Assembly (NCBI RefSeq): GCF_014699035.1
Contig: NZ_JACXAA010000007.1
Location: forward strand, 310,001-374,000
Direction of reading: 5' to 3'
DNA length: 64,000 bases
Source: Spirosoma validum
Lineage (GTDB): Bacteria > Bacteroidota > Bacteroidia > Cytophagales > Spirosomataceae
Shown: positions 1 through 9,700 of the stretch, piece by piece
Layout of the letters: each line of letters starts with the position of its first letter
Numbering within the stretch: position 1 is the first letter of the stretch
The notes under the pieces: model-generated
Told to the model about the DNA's origin: nothing
Database searches by the model: none
What the model saw: the letters and a program-made list of their open reading frames with translations, nothing else
Made by a program: the position numbers and the translations under genes

Positions 1-2
1 TC

Positions 3-809
3 GGCTTATTTCTCTATGCTGAACTTCGGGAACGTACTCATCCGCTGTTAGCGGGGCTACTCGTTACGTTACTGGCTTGCAGTCCCGAATTGTTCGCGTA
101 TACCTTTCTGCTCCAAACGGACTGGGCCAATGCAGCCTTTTTTGCGGCTGGGGTAATCTTACTACAACGCCATCTGGAGTCAGAAAAACAAGGTATGTTC
201 ATTGCCAGTACGTTGTTCTTTGCGCTGGCCTGCTGGACACGTACTGAAACGATTTTATTTGTCCCTATTGCTTCATTGCTCCTGCTCATCAATACGTTAC
301 GTTCCTCGCCGAAGAAAGCCATTGTCCGGGCGGGCGCTTTGTTTATCACCTGTCTCCTGCCCTTCGTCTTCTGGAATTACATCTTCCTGCGTGGCTATGT
401 AGCATTGCCCGCTAACGCTCATCTGGGAACGTATCACCTCATCGTGAATGATTATTTCAGCAAGCTATTGGCAACTTACACAAGCATGAATGAGCAGGTC
501 GTTTTCGATACCGATTACTGGAATTACTCAGTTTACGTATTTCTTGCTCTGGCACTACTGAACCTTATCCTTTTCCGCGACAAACAGGGTCTACCAATCT
601 TAGTCTGGATCTTCGGTACGTATGTTTTGTTTGGCTTGCTCATTCTCCATGTCGACGGGGCGAATATTGCGTATACCTTCCGGCGGGGTTTCTTTAAGAT
701 TTTACTCCTCATGTATTTCTATTTAGGCTCAACCTCATTGTTTCAGTGGCTATCAAATTGGCTCTATCGATGGGAAGGTCAGTCGACGAGTTTCCATAAA
801 ATTTACTGA
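3..809 (+). CDS. Membrane glycosyltransferase (GT-C like), C-terminal part
   Basis: The gene runs in from the left edge: the frame is open from base 3, so the N-terminus is missing, and it ends at TGA 807-809. The visible ~268 residues are very hydrophobic, with about six or seven membrane segments separated by short loops. A TDWANAAFF stretch and a CWTRTE loop resemble GT-C integral membrane glycosyltransferases of the PMT/ArnT type, which use polyprenyl-phosphate sugars. The catalytic first loop lies outside the window, so the family call is an inference from topology and composition. The stop overlaps the convergent neighbour by 7 bases. Confidence 0.55.
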   Translation, partial: GLFLYAELRERTHPLLAGLLVTLLACSPELFAYTFLLQTDWANAAFFAAGVILLQRHLESEKQGMFIASTLFFALACWTRTETILFVPIASLLLLINTLRSSPKKAIVRAGALFITCLLPFVFWNYIFLRGYVALPANAHLGTYHLIVNDYFSKLLATYTSMNEQVVFDTDYWNYSVYVFLALALLNLILFRDKQGLPILVWIFGTYVLFGLLILHVDGANIAYTFRRGFFKILLLMYFYLGSTSLFQWLSNWLYRWEGQSTSFHKIY

Positions 810-1411
810 TAGAGCCATTTTGCAACAAGGCGCACGTAGCGTGGCATAATGACAAACGTCATGAGTCCGACAATGATCAGGCTTGTCATAAACGCTTTAA
901 TCAAAAAGGGCAGCGTAGAAAAAACGGGAGCGAATAGCCAGGGAACAAGCATGGATAGCGGAAAAATGGCCGACAACGTAATCAAAAATTGTTTATAAGG
1001 CGGTGCCACTTTCTTAGTCTCCGGCGGAGTAAACCAGAATTCAAGCCCGGTTTTCACCTCGATCTTTTCGTCTGTATCGAGGAAAGGCCGCACCTTCTCG
1101 ATCATCATCCGGCGCGTGTCGGACTCCAGCCAATTACGCAGGTGCGCTTCCGAATCGAAATGCAGCACGATTGTGTAGGTTTGGTTATCCCCGTGAGGCC
1201 GAATAACATTCACCCCCCGATGCCCGTCAGCACCCTGCGCCAGCGGAACCATATGGTTTAACCAGTTTTCATAGGCCTGAATCTGATCTTTGTAAGGTCG
1301 CTGAACGATAATGGTTGTAACAGCACTGTCGATGGCGATGGGAAGATTTTTTGGCATAGATGCGTTAGGGAAACGATTCATTATTTCGTTAAAATAGTTA
1401 ATAGATTTCAA
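803..1411 (-). CDS. Antibiotic biosynthesis monooxygenase (ABM) domain membrane protein
   Basis: This 202-residue protein has an N-terminal ABM-type ferredoxin-like fold (about residues 25-115). It includes the IIVQRPYKDQIQAYENWL and TYTIVLHFDS segments typical of the family. Two C-terminal transmembrane helices follow (about 140-195). The arrangement matches COG3224-type proteins, whose substrate is generally unknown. The start is uncertain: Met1, Met11 and Met19 all fit and no ribosome-binding site decides. The gene is convergent with and slightly overlaps the upstream glycosyltransferase. Confidence 0.75.
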   Translation of the reverse strand: MKSINYFNEIMNRFPNASMPKNLPIAIDSAVTTIIVQRPYKDQIQAYENWLNHMVPLAQGADGHRGVNVIRPHGDNQTYTIVLHFDSEAHLRNWLESDTRRMMIEKVRPFLDTDEKIEVKTGLEFWFTPPETKKVAPPYKQFLITLSAIFPLSMLVPWLFAPVFSTLPFLIKAFMTSLIIVGLMTFVIMPRYVRLVAKWLYQ

Positions 1412-1447
1412 TCCTGTGGTAATCTGGCACGTTTGGGCGGCATCTGA

Positions 1448-1478
1448 CCTTTGACAAAGTTCTAAACTTTGTCAAAGG
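1448..1478. repeat. Perfect palindrome, copy 1 of an interspersed dyad
   Basis: Two 14-base arms (CCTTTGACAAAGTT and its exact complement) are separated by CTA. The element lies between two divergent gene starts, so it is not a terminator here. A near-identical dyad sits at 4473-4505. Confidence 0.85.
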
Positions 1479-1547
1479 TGATTTGGACTAATAAAAATGG
1501 GTAGAGAAACGGCAGAAGTGATTTACTTAAGTTTAGCCATCTCGAAT

Positions 1548-2507
1548 ATGATTCAGCTTAAGCCATTCGGTCGAAAGACAGTCGTTCTTTTTTTAGTTCT
1601 TTTCTCGATCGAAACCGCGTTTACACAAGCGCAACGAACTGGTGCAGAAAAGCCACTACGTTTGTTTATGATTGGGAATAGCTTTTCGCAAAACGCATCG
1701 AAATATTTACCCGAGTTAAGCAAAGAAGGGGGTCATGTGTTAGTGATCGGACGTGCCGAAATTGGCGGAAGTTCATTGCAACGACACTGGGACCACGCCG
1801 AAGCCGCCGAACGGAATCCCGATGATCCAAACGGTAAACCGTACGGCGGAAAATCACTGAAGTCGCTGCTCTCCGAAGGTACCTGGGATGTGGTTACGAT
1901 CCAGCAGGCGTCCATCCTTTCCGGAAATGTGGAAACGTATCGACCCTACGCTCGGAAACTGTATGAGTACGTAAAGAGACTACAACCCAATGCCAGCGTT
2001 ATTTTTCACGAAACCTGGGCTTACCGCGTCGATTCAAAGGATTTTAGCCAGATTACCAAAGGTGATTCGGCTAAGAGCGCTCACCAAATGTGGGAGAATT
2101 TAAAGGGCGCTTATCACACTGTTGCTGACGAACTATCGATACCAGTCATTCCGAATGGAGATGCCTTCTGGCGTATCAACTCAAGCGGAAAATGGGCGTA
2201 TCATGCAGCTAACAACTTCGACGCCCGACAGGCGAAATCACCTACCCTACCCGATCAGACGCATTCGTTACATGTGGGTTATCGCTGGGACAAAGACAAA
2301 CTGACTTTTGATTCACACCACGCCAATGCTGCCGGTTGCTATCTGGGCGGATTGGTCTGGTATAGCTTCCTGTTTGGCGAATCGCCCGTCAAGCTGACGT
2401 ATCGCCCGGAAGAGGTGGACGAAGATTTTGCCCGTCAGCTACGAAAGACTGCCTGGAAAACGGTAAAAAAAGAGAAAAAGAAGTATCGGTATAAAGTTGC
2501 TCTCTGA
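1548..2507 (+). CDS. Secreted DUF4886 (SGNH-hydrolase-like) protein
   Basis: About 319 residues from ATG 1548, chosen because it places a signal peptide (KTVVLFLVLFSIETAFTQA) at the N-terminus. The alternative ATG at 1497 would add 17 residues ahead of it. The GNSFSQNA motif (residues 43-50) is the block I Ser region of SGNH-like folds. A DSHHANAAG motif near residue 255 fits the C-terminal Asp/His block. Length and motifs match DUF4886. The substrate is unknown; an esterase or carbohydrate-processing role in the periplasm is inferred from the fold. Confidence 0.8.
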   Translation: MIQLKPFGRKTVVLFLVLFSIETAFTQAQRTGAEKPLRLFMIGNSFSQNASKYLPELSKEGGHVLVIGRAEIGGSSLQRHWDHAEAAERNPDDPNGKPYGGKSLKSLLSEGTWDVVTIQQASILSGNVETYRPYARKLYEYVKRLQPNASVIFHETWAYRVDSKDFSQITKGDSAKSAHQMWENLKGAYHTVADELSIPVIPNGDAFWRINSSGKWAYHAANNFDARQAKSPTLPDQTHSLHVGYRWDKDKLTFDSHHANAAGCYLGGLVWYSFLFGESPVKLTYRPEEVDEDFARQLRKTAWKTVKKEKKKYRYKVAL

Positions 2508-2545
2508 CCCCTGTTCTTTCTGATTAGTTCATTGCTCGCTTTACT

Positions 2546-2571
2546 ACGTATATAAGTTGAACTATATACGT
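2546..2571. repeat. Short perfect inverted repeat in intergenic gap
   Basis: ACGTATATA, an 8-base spacer, and its exact complement lie in the 2508-2715 gap, between the DUF4886 stop and the TPR lipoprotein start. The gap is AT-rich. The dyad could be an operator or a weak terminator. Nothing else is recognised in this gap. Confidence 0.6.
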
Positions 2572-2715
2572 AAACGGATTAAGCAAAGTGCGCTGATTTT
2601 ATGCAGATTCAGGCATCAGTCTACCGAAAGCTAAAAAGATATTTCGAAATTAACCTGCTGACCATCAAAGAATTAAATTTATAATTATTTAATTCTTTAC
2701 ACTGATTAACTGGTC

Positions 2716-4440
2716 ATGAAAAATTCATTACAATGGCTGATCCTATCGTTGTTCAGCTTACTATTGGCCTGCCAACCCAGACAAAAAGCTGCCGAGAACG
2801 TACCGGTTTCTCAAATAATCTGCCGGACAGAGCCGACCGATAAAGCCTGGTATAGCTCAGGCCAGAAAGCACCTCTTTTTGATAGTCTGGGCAACATACA
2901 TTTCCCCATCACCACCAAAAAGGAGAACGTTCAGCGCTATTTTGATCAGGGACTTATGTTGTCCGTTGGCTTCAACCATGCCGAAGCCGCGCGTTCGTTT
3001 TTCGAAGCGACCCGCCTGGATTCGACCTGTGCGATGGCCTACTGGGGATTTAGTTACGTATTGGGGCCAAACTACAATGCCGGTATGGAACCCGATAATT
3101 ACGAGCGAGCCTATCAAGCCATTCAACGGGCGCAACAACTCTCGGGAACGTGCACAGACAAAGAGAAAGCCCTGATCAATGCATTGGCAAAACGCTATTC
3201 AGCAAAACCCGTCACCGACCGTAAGCCCTACGACGTAGCGTATTCAAACGCCATGAAACAGGTGCACGATCGGTTTCCAGACGATGGCGATATTGCCGCG
3301 CTTTACGTCGAATCGCTAATGGATCAGCACCCCTGGGATTTGTGGGAGAAGGACGGTCGTCCGAAACCCTGGACACCCGAAATTGTCGCTACACTGGAAA
3401 AGTTGATGGCGCACAATCCGGATCATATAGCCCTGAATCATTTTTACATCCATGCCGTAGAAGCCTCTAAAACGCCGGAGCGGGCGCTGAAAAGTGCGAA
3501 TGTACTGAGTAAAGCTGCCCCAAATTCCGGTCATCTTGTGCACATGCCTTCGCACATTTACATCCATACGGGTCATTATCACGAGGGAGCTGTAGCGAAT
3601 CAACGAGCCGTGGAAGTCGACAGTATATATTTAAATGGCATTCACGCGCAGGGTATTTTCCCTTTGAGTTATTTCCCTCATAATTACCATTTTCTGGCAG
3701 CTTCTGCTACGTTGGAAGGCAACAGTCAGTGGGCCATGCTGTCGGCGCGGAAAATTGCCGAAAACACCAAAAAGAAGCTGATGAAGGACTCGGCCTGGAG
3801 TTCGCTTCAGCATTATTATACCATTCCGTACCATGTTGCGGCCAAGTTTGGCAAATGGGATGATATACTTCGCATGAGTGAAACTGATACCGTCCTATTG
3901 ACCTACCCGACAGCCATTCGCCATTACGCCCGCGGCCTGGCATTCGTTGGTAAAGGACAGTTGCCACAGGCTAAGCAGGAGTTGCAGCAACTCGAAAAAC
4001 TGGCGGCTGATCCGGCCATAGCAAAGTTGACCATCTGGAACATCAATTCGATGGCGGCTATTCTGGAAATTGCCCGTCGTGTGTTAAAAGCTGAACTGTT
4101 AGCGCAGGAACGCAAATTCCCAACCAGCGTTACGTTGCTGCGGGAAGCGGTGGCACTGGAAGACAAATTAAACTACAGCGAACCGCCGGACTGGTTCTTT
4201 TCAGTACGTCATATTCTGGGCAATGTTCTACTCAAAGCCAAACGCTACGCGGAAGCCGAAACCGTTTTCAACGACGATTTAAAGCTGTTTCCACGTAACG
4301 GATGGGCATTAGCCGGTCTTCATAAAGCGCAACTGGGTCAGGGTCTCACCGACAAAGCACAACAAACACAGGTCTTATTGACGCAAGCCTGGAAATGGGC
4401 CGATAAAGACGTTAAAGCTGGACCAATGAGCGGATTATAG
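2716..4440 (+). CDS. TPR-repeat lipoprotein
   Basis: This 574-residue protein begins with a lipoprotein signal peptide ending in LLLAC, with the lipid-anchored Cys at residue 19. The rest is largely helical tetratricopeptide repeats. A clear pair is NHAEAARSFFEATRLDSTCAMAYW (in parts) around residues 95-115, and another is AEAETVFNDDLKLFPRNGWALAGL (in parts) near the C-terminus. Such proteins act as outer-membrane or periplasmic scaffolds; the partner is unknown. It is followed by a dyad repeat and a hairpin before a convergent methyltransferase gene. Confidence 0.8.
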   Translation: MKNSLQWLILSLFSLLLACQPRQKAAENVPVSQIICRTEPTDKAWYSSGQKAPLFDSLGNIHFPITTKKENVQRYFDQGLMLSVGFNHAEAARSFFEATRLDSTCAMAYWGFSYVLGPNYNAGMEPDNYERAYQAIQRAQQLSGTCTDKEKALINALAKRYSAKPVTDRKPYDVAYSNAMKQVHDRFPDDGDIAALYVESLMDQHPWDLWEKDGRPKPWTPEIVATLEKLMAHNPDHIALNHFYIHAVEASKTPERALKSANVLSKAAPNSGHLVHMPSHIYIHTGHYHEGAVANQRAVEVDSIYLNGIHAQGIFPLSYFPHNYHFLAASATLEGNSQWAMLSARKIAENTKKKLMKDSAWSSLQHYYTIPYHVAAKFGKWDDILRMSETDTVLLTYPTAIRHYARGLAFVGKGQLPQAKQELQQLEKLAADPAIAKLTIWNINSMAAILEIARRVLKAELLAQERKFPTSVTLLREAVALEDKLNYSEPPDWFFSVRHILGNVLLKAKRYAEAETVFNDDLKLFPRNGWALAGLHKAQLGQGLTDKAQQTQVLLTQAWKWADKDVKAGPMSGL

Positions 4441-4472
4441 ATAAGCCACCAAACCCAGACGTTGTCACTACT

Positions 4473-4505
4473 ATCTTTGACAAAGTTCAAAACTTTGTCA
4501 AAGAT
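4473..4505. repeat. Perfect palindrome, copy 2 of an interspersed dyad
   Basis: 15-base arms (ATCTTTGACAAAGTT and its complement) are separated by CAA. The inner 13 bases of each arm match the dyad at 1448-1478. This copy lies between two convergent genes, where it could terminate transcription, but it has no T-run. Confidence 0.85.
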
Positions 4506-4582
4506 CCAATCTTTAACATAACGTGAACAATGGGATATATATACTGATCTACAGTGCCTTATATACTAAAATATATAGTGTT

Positions 4583-4621
4583 GATTTGTAGTGCTGACTG
4601 TCCCGGTCGGTACTACAAATC
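4583..4621. terminator. Hairpin between convergent genes
   Basis: GATTTGTAGT and ACTACAAATC form a perfect 10-base stem, extended inward by GCTGAC pairing with GTCGGT through G-U pairs. It sits between the TPR lipoprotein stop and the methyltransferase stop, where a bidirectional terminator is expected. There is no clear T-run, so it may instead be one of the intergenic palindromes common in this window. Confidence 0.5.
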
Positions 4622-4656
4622 CAGAGATATTGAGCCAGCATAAGCCATTATTCACG

Positions 4657-5475
4657 TCAACGTAGCACAGTCACTCGTAAGAAATTGACTGATATAGATG
4701 TGCTATTCTTATCGGCACTTTTGTTTTGACGGGCAAACAACTCCTCTAACTCACGCTGCAGATCCGAAGCCTTGCCGTTCTTTTCGGCAGCCTCAAACGC
4801 ATTCATGGTCGGGCCGTAATAGGTTTTGAACTTGCTGACGAATTCGGTTGGTGGATGGGGCGTGTTAAACGTAAACGTATCCTTAAGGAACGTAATGTTT
4901 TCTTTTGGCACACCCGCAGCCTCAAAACGTTCGATAACGTGACTCTCTACGCCCCACAGCATTGGACTAATAAACCCTTCTGGCGGTGGCGGTGTGTAAG
5001 CCGCACTAATCTTTAAGATTTGCGCAACCAGCGTAGGATCGCCCGGTATCCAGTTTCCCATCACGATTCGTCCACCGGGGCGGGTAACCCGAACCATTTC
5101 CTTCGCTACGTCGTAGGGTCTGGGGGCAAACATGGCTCCAAAAATACTGACGACCAGATCAAAAGACGCATCTTTCAGATCGTGTAAATCGGTTGCATCC
5201 CCTTCCTGGAACGTGCAATTGGTCAGTCCTTCCGCTTTGGCCCGACGGTTACCCGCTTCAACCAGATTCCGGGCGATATCAACCCCTAAAACGGTTGCGC
5301 CAAGTTTGGCTTCTGGAATAGCGGTAGTGCCATCCCCGCAACCGAGGTCAAGCACGTTTAGGTCTTTGGTAATTCCTAGCTGAGCAACCAGTGCCTGACC
5401 ACTTTCGCGCATGGTTTCGGCAAGCTGGGTGAAATCTCCTTTTTCCCATAAGGCTTTGTTTGGATTCATCACCAT
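4657..5475 (-). CDS. Class I SAM-dependent methyltransferase
   Basis: This 272-residue protein has the standard Rossmann methyltransferase core. Motif I VLDLGCGDG (residues 41-49) binds SAM. The acidic GVDIA end of strand 2, the EGDATDL segment and FDLVVSIFGAMFAP (motif IV region) follow in order. RPGGRIVMGNW is the post-motif segment typical of UbiE/COQ5-like small-molecule methyltransferases. The substrate cannot be read from the sequence. Met1 and Met3 are equally plausible starts. Confidence 0.85.
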   Translation of the reverse strand: MVMNPNKALWEKGDFTQLAETMRESGQALVAQLGITKDLNVLDLGCGDGTTAIPEAKLGATVLGVDIARNLVEAGNRRAKAEGLTNCTFQEGDATDLHDLKDASFDLVVSIFGAMFAPRPYDVAKEMVRVTRPGGRIVMGNWIPGDPTLVAQILKISAAYTPPPPEGFISPMLWGVESHVIERFEAAGVPKENITFLKDTFTFNTPHPPTEFVSKFKTYYGPTMNAFEAAEKNGKASDLQRELEELFARQNKSADKNSTSISVNFLRVTVLR

Positions 5476-5639
5476 ATCTGTTTAGCCTGTTGAATAAACT
5501 GTATAACAGACTGAAAGTAAGCGCTTACCCTATAGCCAAAACGATTTATTGAGCCAATGGCAAGAAGCCTTATCGAACGTTAATTATGAACAAACTGTAC
5601 AAATTCAGGGCTATCATAAACGTTACGCAATCGATTGCC

Positions 5640-5738
5640 TCAGGCAAATTCAATCAGAAACTCGGTCCAGCCGTTGGGGTTGGTTTTGAGTGAGAACACG
5701 AACTGGTGATTCAGTAAAATTTCGCAGGTGAGCGTCAG
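5640..5738 (-). pseudogene. Duplicated 3' end of sensor kinase gene (boundary repeat)
   Basis: Bases 5644-5738 match 12164-12258 at about 85 of 95 positions with no gaps. Read on the minus strand they encode the last 31-32 residues of the kinase at 12160-13440 (EILLNHQFVF...WTEFLIEFA) and then a stop at 5640-5642. Homology stops abruptly at 5738, where the AT-rich island begins. Changes relative to the intact copy include Arg to Cys, Met to Leu and Asp to Asn. This is the remnant left on the far side of the island. Confidence 0.9.
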
Positions 5739-5783
5739 CTATCAGCTCAATATTTTCATTGGTTAACTATCTTTTTGAGATTA

Positions 5784-6767
5784 TCATAGATTGGCTATTG
5801 CATCGTTTGAAATAAGCATTTCAATAAGATCATTATCTTCTTCACGTATCCAAGCCTCTTTAGCTATCAGATTGTTAATGATATTCTTGTGATTGTTACT
5901 TAAATTCTCTTCTGATATATTATCAATCCACGTGCTGTCCAGCTCTTCCCAATATGAATGATGATTAGGAGAATCAGCAAGATTAATAGCATTAGAAATG
6001 GGAGTGAGTAACTGAATCGTAGGAAGCCGACCTTTAACATCTTGATAGATTTCTAAACCATCATGATCCCAGTCGCAAGAATAATAAATAGGTACATCTA
6101 ATAGGGTTCGCTCGTATTCTAATTTTGGCGTATTACGTCCTCCAGCATACCATAATTCTATTTGATATTTACGAGGTCGGGTAGGGCGACGTAAAAAGTC
6201 TAAATTTTCACATAAAACAACCAGCTTACGATTCGGTATTGTAAGTTTATAAATCCATTGCTCACCTTTGTCATTAGCTAACTTATCAATATCTAAAACC
6301 CTTTTCAAAGCTTCAACTAAAGACTTTTTCTCATCCAAATATTTTTCATCGTTAAAAAAAAACATTCTTGATACTCCACGTATCGATTCTTCACGTTCAA
6401 TAATTTGCTTTCTTATCTCTGCGACAGATCCATCAGACATCTGCTCATCTAACTTTAGTAAGACAGCTAACTCATCTTCCTCATATCTAACTTGCACTTT
6501 CTTACGTCCATTCTTGTCTGTAAGCAATTTATGCTTATCAAGTAGTGCATTGTATCTCTGGTACTTAGGCAAATACTTTAACTCATAGTATTCTAGAAAC
6601 GACTCTTCCCGGCTATTATTTACTATCACATTTCTACCATCAATACACAACTCACCTGTAGTATTAATAAATCCTTGGATTGTAGCATCACTAACAAACT
6701 GATCTGTCGAAACAGTGGACTTGTTTGTGTATAGTTGGTGTAATTTTGTAGCTGTTAACCAATTCAC
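5784..6767 (-). CDS. jetD: JetD-like TOPRIM nuclease subunit of Wadjet system
   Basis: This 327-residue protein has a poorly conserved N-terminal part with charged helices. Its C-terminal domain carries the two TOPRIM signatures: a Glu in LCENLDFL (E187) and an acidic cluster CDWDHDGLEIY (D232, D234, D236). In Wadjet systems JetD is the endonuclease that cuts circular plasmid DNA once the SMC complex has engaged it. The start ATG overlaps the stop of the SMC gene as ATGA (6764-6767), indicating translational coupling. It is the last gene of the operon. The role follows from established family knowledge; the subtype is not determined. Confidence 0.85.
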   Translation of the reverse strand: MNWLTATKLHQLYTNKSTVSTDQFVSDATIQGFINTTGELCIDGRNVIVNNSREESFLEYYELKYLPKYQRYNALLDKHKLLTDKNGRKKVQVRYEEDELAVLLKLDEQMSDGSVAEIRKQIIEREESIRGVSRMFFFNDEKYLDEKKSLVEALKRVLDIDKLANDKGEQWIYKLTIPNRKLVVLCENLDFLRRPTRPRKYQIELWYAGGRNTPKLEYERTLLDVPIYYSCDWDHDGLEIYQDVKGRLPTIQLLTPISNAINLADSPNHHSYWEELDSTWIDNISEENLSNNHKNIINNLIAKEAWIREEDNDLIEMLISNDAIANL

Positions 6768-9700
6768 GACGGTTCTGAGGTTTGTAGAACTGATTGATGT
6801 CCAGCTTTTCTAAAGTAACTAGCTACTTCAGGATGATTAATATCTGGGTCTGCATTTCCAGGAATTAGTTGGTGCAGATACCATTCATCAGACGAACCAA
6901 TACCATAAGGTTCTGGTGTCATTGTAATAATTTGGTAACCGAATTCGGCAGCAATTGACATTACTAGAGCGAAATTATCTTTATCAATATTAGCGGTCTC
7001 TTCTAATAGTACGAATTTTATTCCTTCACCATTCTGACTAATGACTGACAAACGGCCAATTCCTAAAAGTATAATTGACGTGTAAGATTCGCCTGTACTA
7101 CCAGATACTTCGTTTTTATTGTCATCTAATAAACGAATCGATAGATTAAAATAACTTTTAGGATCGAGTAAGTCTTGAACACTTTTCGACTGTGTTTCTT
7201 TGGTAATTTGCTGATAAAAGTCTTCAATAAATTGATCTACGGTCTTTCCTAAATTTAATTCATTTGACTCGAACACTGAATCTTTTTCTTTATTTAGAGC
7301 ATTAATCCATTCAATCATGAACTGCCCATTGGATAACCTTTCTTTGACAAATTGAACATCAAAGTAAAAACGATTACTTACTTTCTTTGAGCTAAAGAAC
7401 ATATTCAATGCGCGAACGGCTTCCTGGCAAGATTCATATCTATTTATTGTTTTAGAAAATAAGTTTTTAATCTGATCATAAATAGTACGGCGGCAATCCA
7501 TTCTCTGTTTATTCAAAAGAAGTAAATGTGTTTCGACATCTTCTAATAGGCCAACGCCTAAAAGCAAAGCAGCTTCTAAAATTTTAAAAGAGTAAATGCC
7601 CTCTCTTACTTGTTCATCAATCTGAGCGTTATAGTAGGGTGAGTCTTGTGTGCAATAAAGACTTGCTAAAAGGGTATATTCATCATGATATTTTTTAGTA
7701 GTACGTAAAAAGTTTTCTTCTACCGAATCATAGTTAAGGGTCACATTAGTATTATGGGCCAAAATTTCTGGATGTTGGTCTCTAAGCTTCTCAATGAAAT
7801 TATCATGATCCTTTACAGATTTATCCAGCACATCTTTACTATACTGTATATCTATTTGGAGTTGAGCTAGCTCTTTCTGCTTTTGAGGAAGCGTAGCTCT
7901 TAAAGTTAAAGTTTCGGTATTATAGCTATTTTTGCAATCAGTTAAGCAATTTAATCTGCTAGCTCGGTTAGCATAAATCTTATCCCATTTTTCTAATAGT
8001 GAAGGAATTTGCGTAACAGAAACCGATACAAAATAAGCGCTAAGCTTGGCTTGAAGGTTTTTATTAAGCTTTTCTTTACTCAACGAAATAGTATTAAGCC
8101 GTCCAGAAATGCTTTGAGCTTGTTTGATGCTCAGTTCTATCTGTGTTAATTGGTGCTGACTTACCAATCTTGGGTCAATAGCTGATGGTAACTGCAAAGG
8201 ATCAAATGATTTCCCGTTTCGAGCGCTCTCAATAGCATCTTTTTTATTCTTTAATGTAGCTAACCGTTTAGTAAAGTCATCTTTAATGATTTTCTGAGCT
8301 ACTTGCATTCTGTCAACATCATCCAGTAATTGTGGATCTGATCGGCGACTAATTAGTTCATTTAGATGACCTGCTACATACCAAAATGAATCTACTAAGT
8401 CAGGTTCGTTCTCAATAGAATTAGTGTCCAATGCTGCAAGGTGTGAAATATATTTAGCTCCTTTTCCTGTATGTTTAACTGTAGTCCACCCCTGACCAAG
8501 TAGATGGAACAAAACTGTCTCTTGATCAGCGTTGAGTGGAGTACCACGCTTTATCACCTCAGCAAACAAACCACTTTCTTTAATTTGGTCCACTATTTTT
8601 AAAGAATTGACTACTTCATCAATGTACTTATTGGTTTCATCAAGCCATGTTTGTAGCAATAATTCCTGATCTTTAACCTTGTTCTCGATAGCTTGTAAAG
8701 ATTGAAATTCAGCCAACAAAAACTTTAATTCTTCTATTTTTATACATAAACTCTCAATTGTTAAAACTTCGGGCTCAGCAATAGTATTAGGTAGGTAAGG
8801 GGTTAGATCAGGCAAATTAAGTATTTGAAGAGCTTTTTCATCGATATCAAGTTTCCCATATTCGTTTAATAAACCAGAACACTGATCTAATACTCTTTGA
8901 ATATTATAAGCTTGATTAGTTAAACTTGTAGCCGTTGGAATTAATTGACTTACTAATCGATCTACTTTTTTTATCGACTGTTGTAGTTTCTCTTTTTGTC
9001 CTTCAACTATAACAGTTAGTATTTGCAAATCTTGTTCTTTTCTTTCAACTTCGAAAGCACATTTCGTCACATTTACCCTATGCCAGTTAAGCTCGGCCTG
9101 AAGCAAAGTAGTTTCCACATCCTTCAGAGTTCTTAATCTCCGTTGATTAGAAGTAATTTCTTCACTAATCTGATTTAAGTCTTTGTACCGCTTCAACTGA
9201 TCAGCCAGATCAGCTTGATACTGCCTAAACTCCTTTGTGTGATCATCGCCGATCTCGTCAAAAAGAAAATTCTTAAGATTTTTAGGGTCTGTAGGATCAA
9301 AATCTTTAGCACGAGAAAACGACTGAATTACTCGTGCTAATGCTTTCAAATTACTATCTACAGTCAGATTAACGGGCAGTAGATTGAACCTCTTCAAAAA
9401 GTGATGATACTGCCTGACATCTAGTCTGGTTAATGCCAAGCGAAGTTTATTACGAACGTGAATTGCTAAATCTGGAATTGCTACCACACTGTCGTCAACC
9501 AACAAATGATTACTCTTGACAAGTCTGTCTCTACTAAAAGAAATATCTTTGATAGTTGCTTTATTAATATCACTTTGATTAGTAATGACAAATGGCTTTA
9601 AAGGAATTTTGGTATCATTTGGTATGCACACTCCTACCACTATGAACTGATTCCTGTCAACCTCAATAGTCAGATATGCGTATGCTTGATGATGTAAATA

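Noticed and set aside
1424..1440. TGGCACG motif before the ABM/DUF4886 pair as a sigma-54 promoter
   Set aside because: There is no TTTG or GC at the required distance from the GG.
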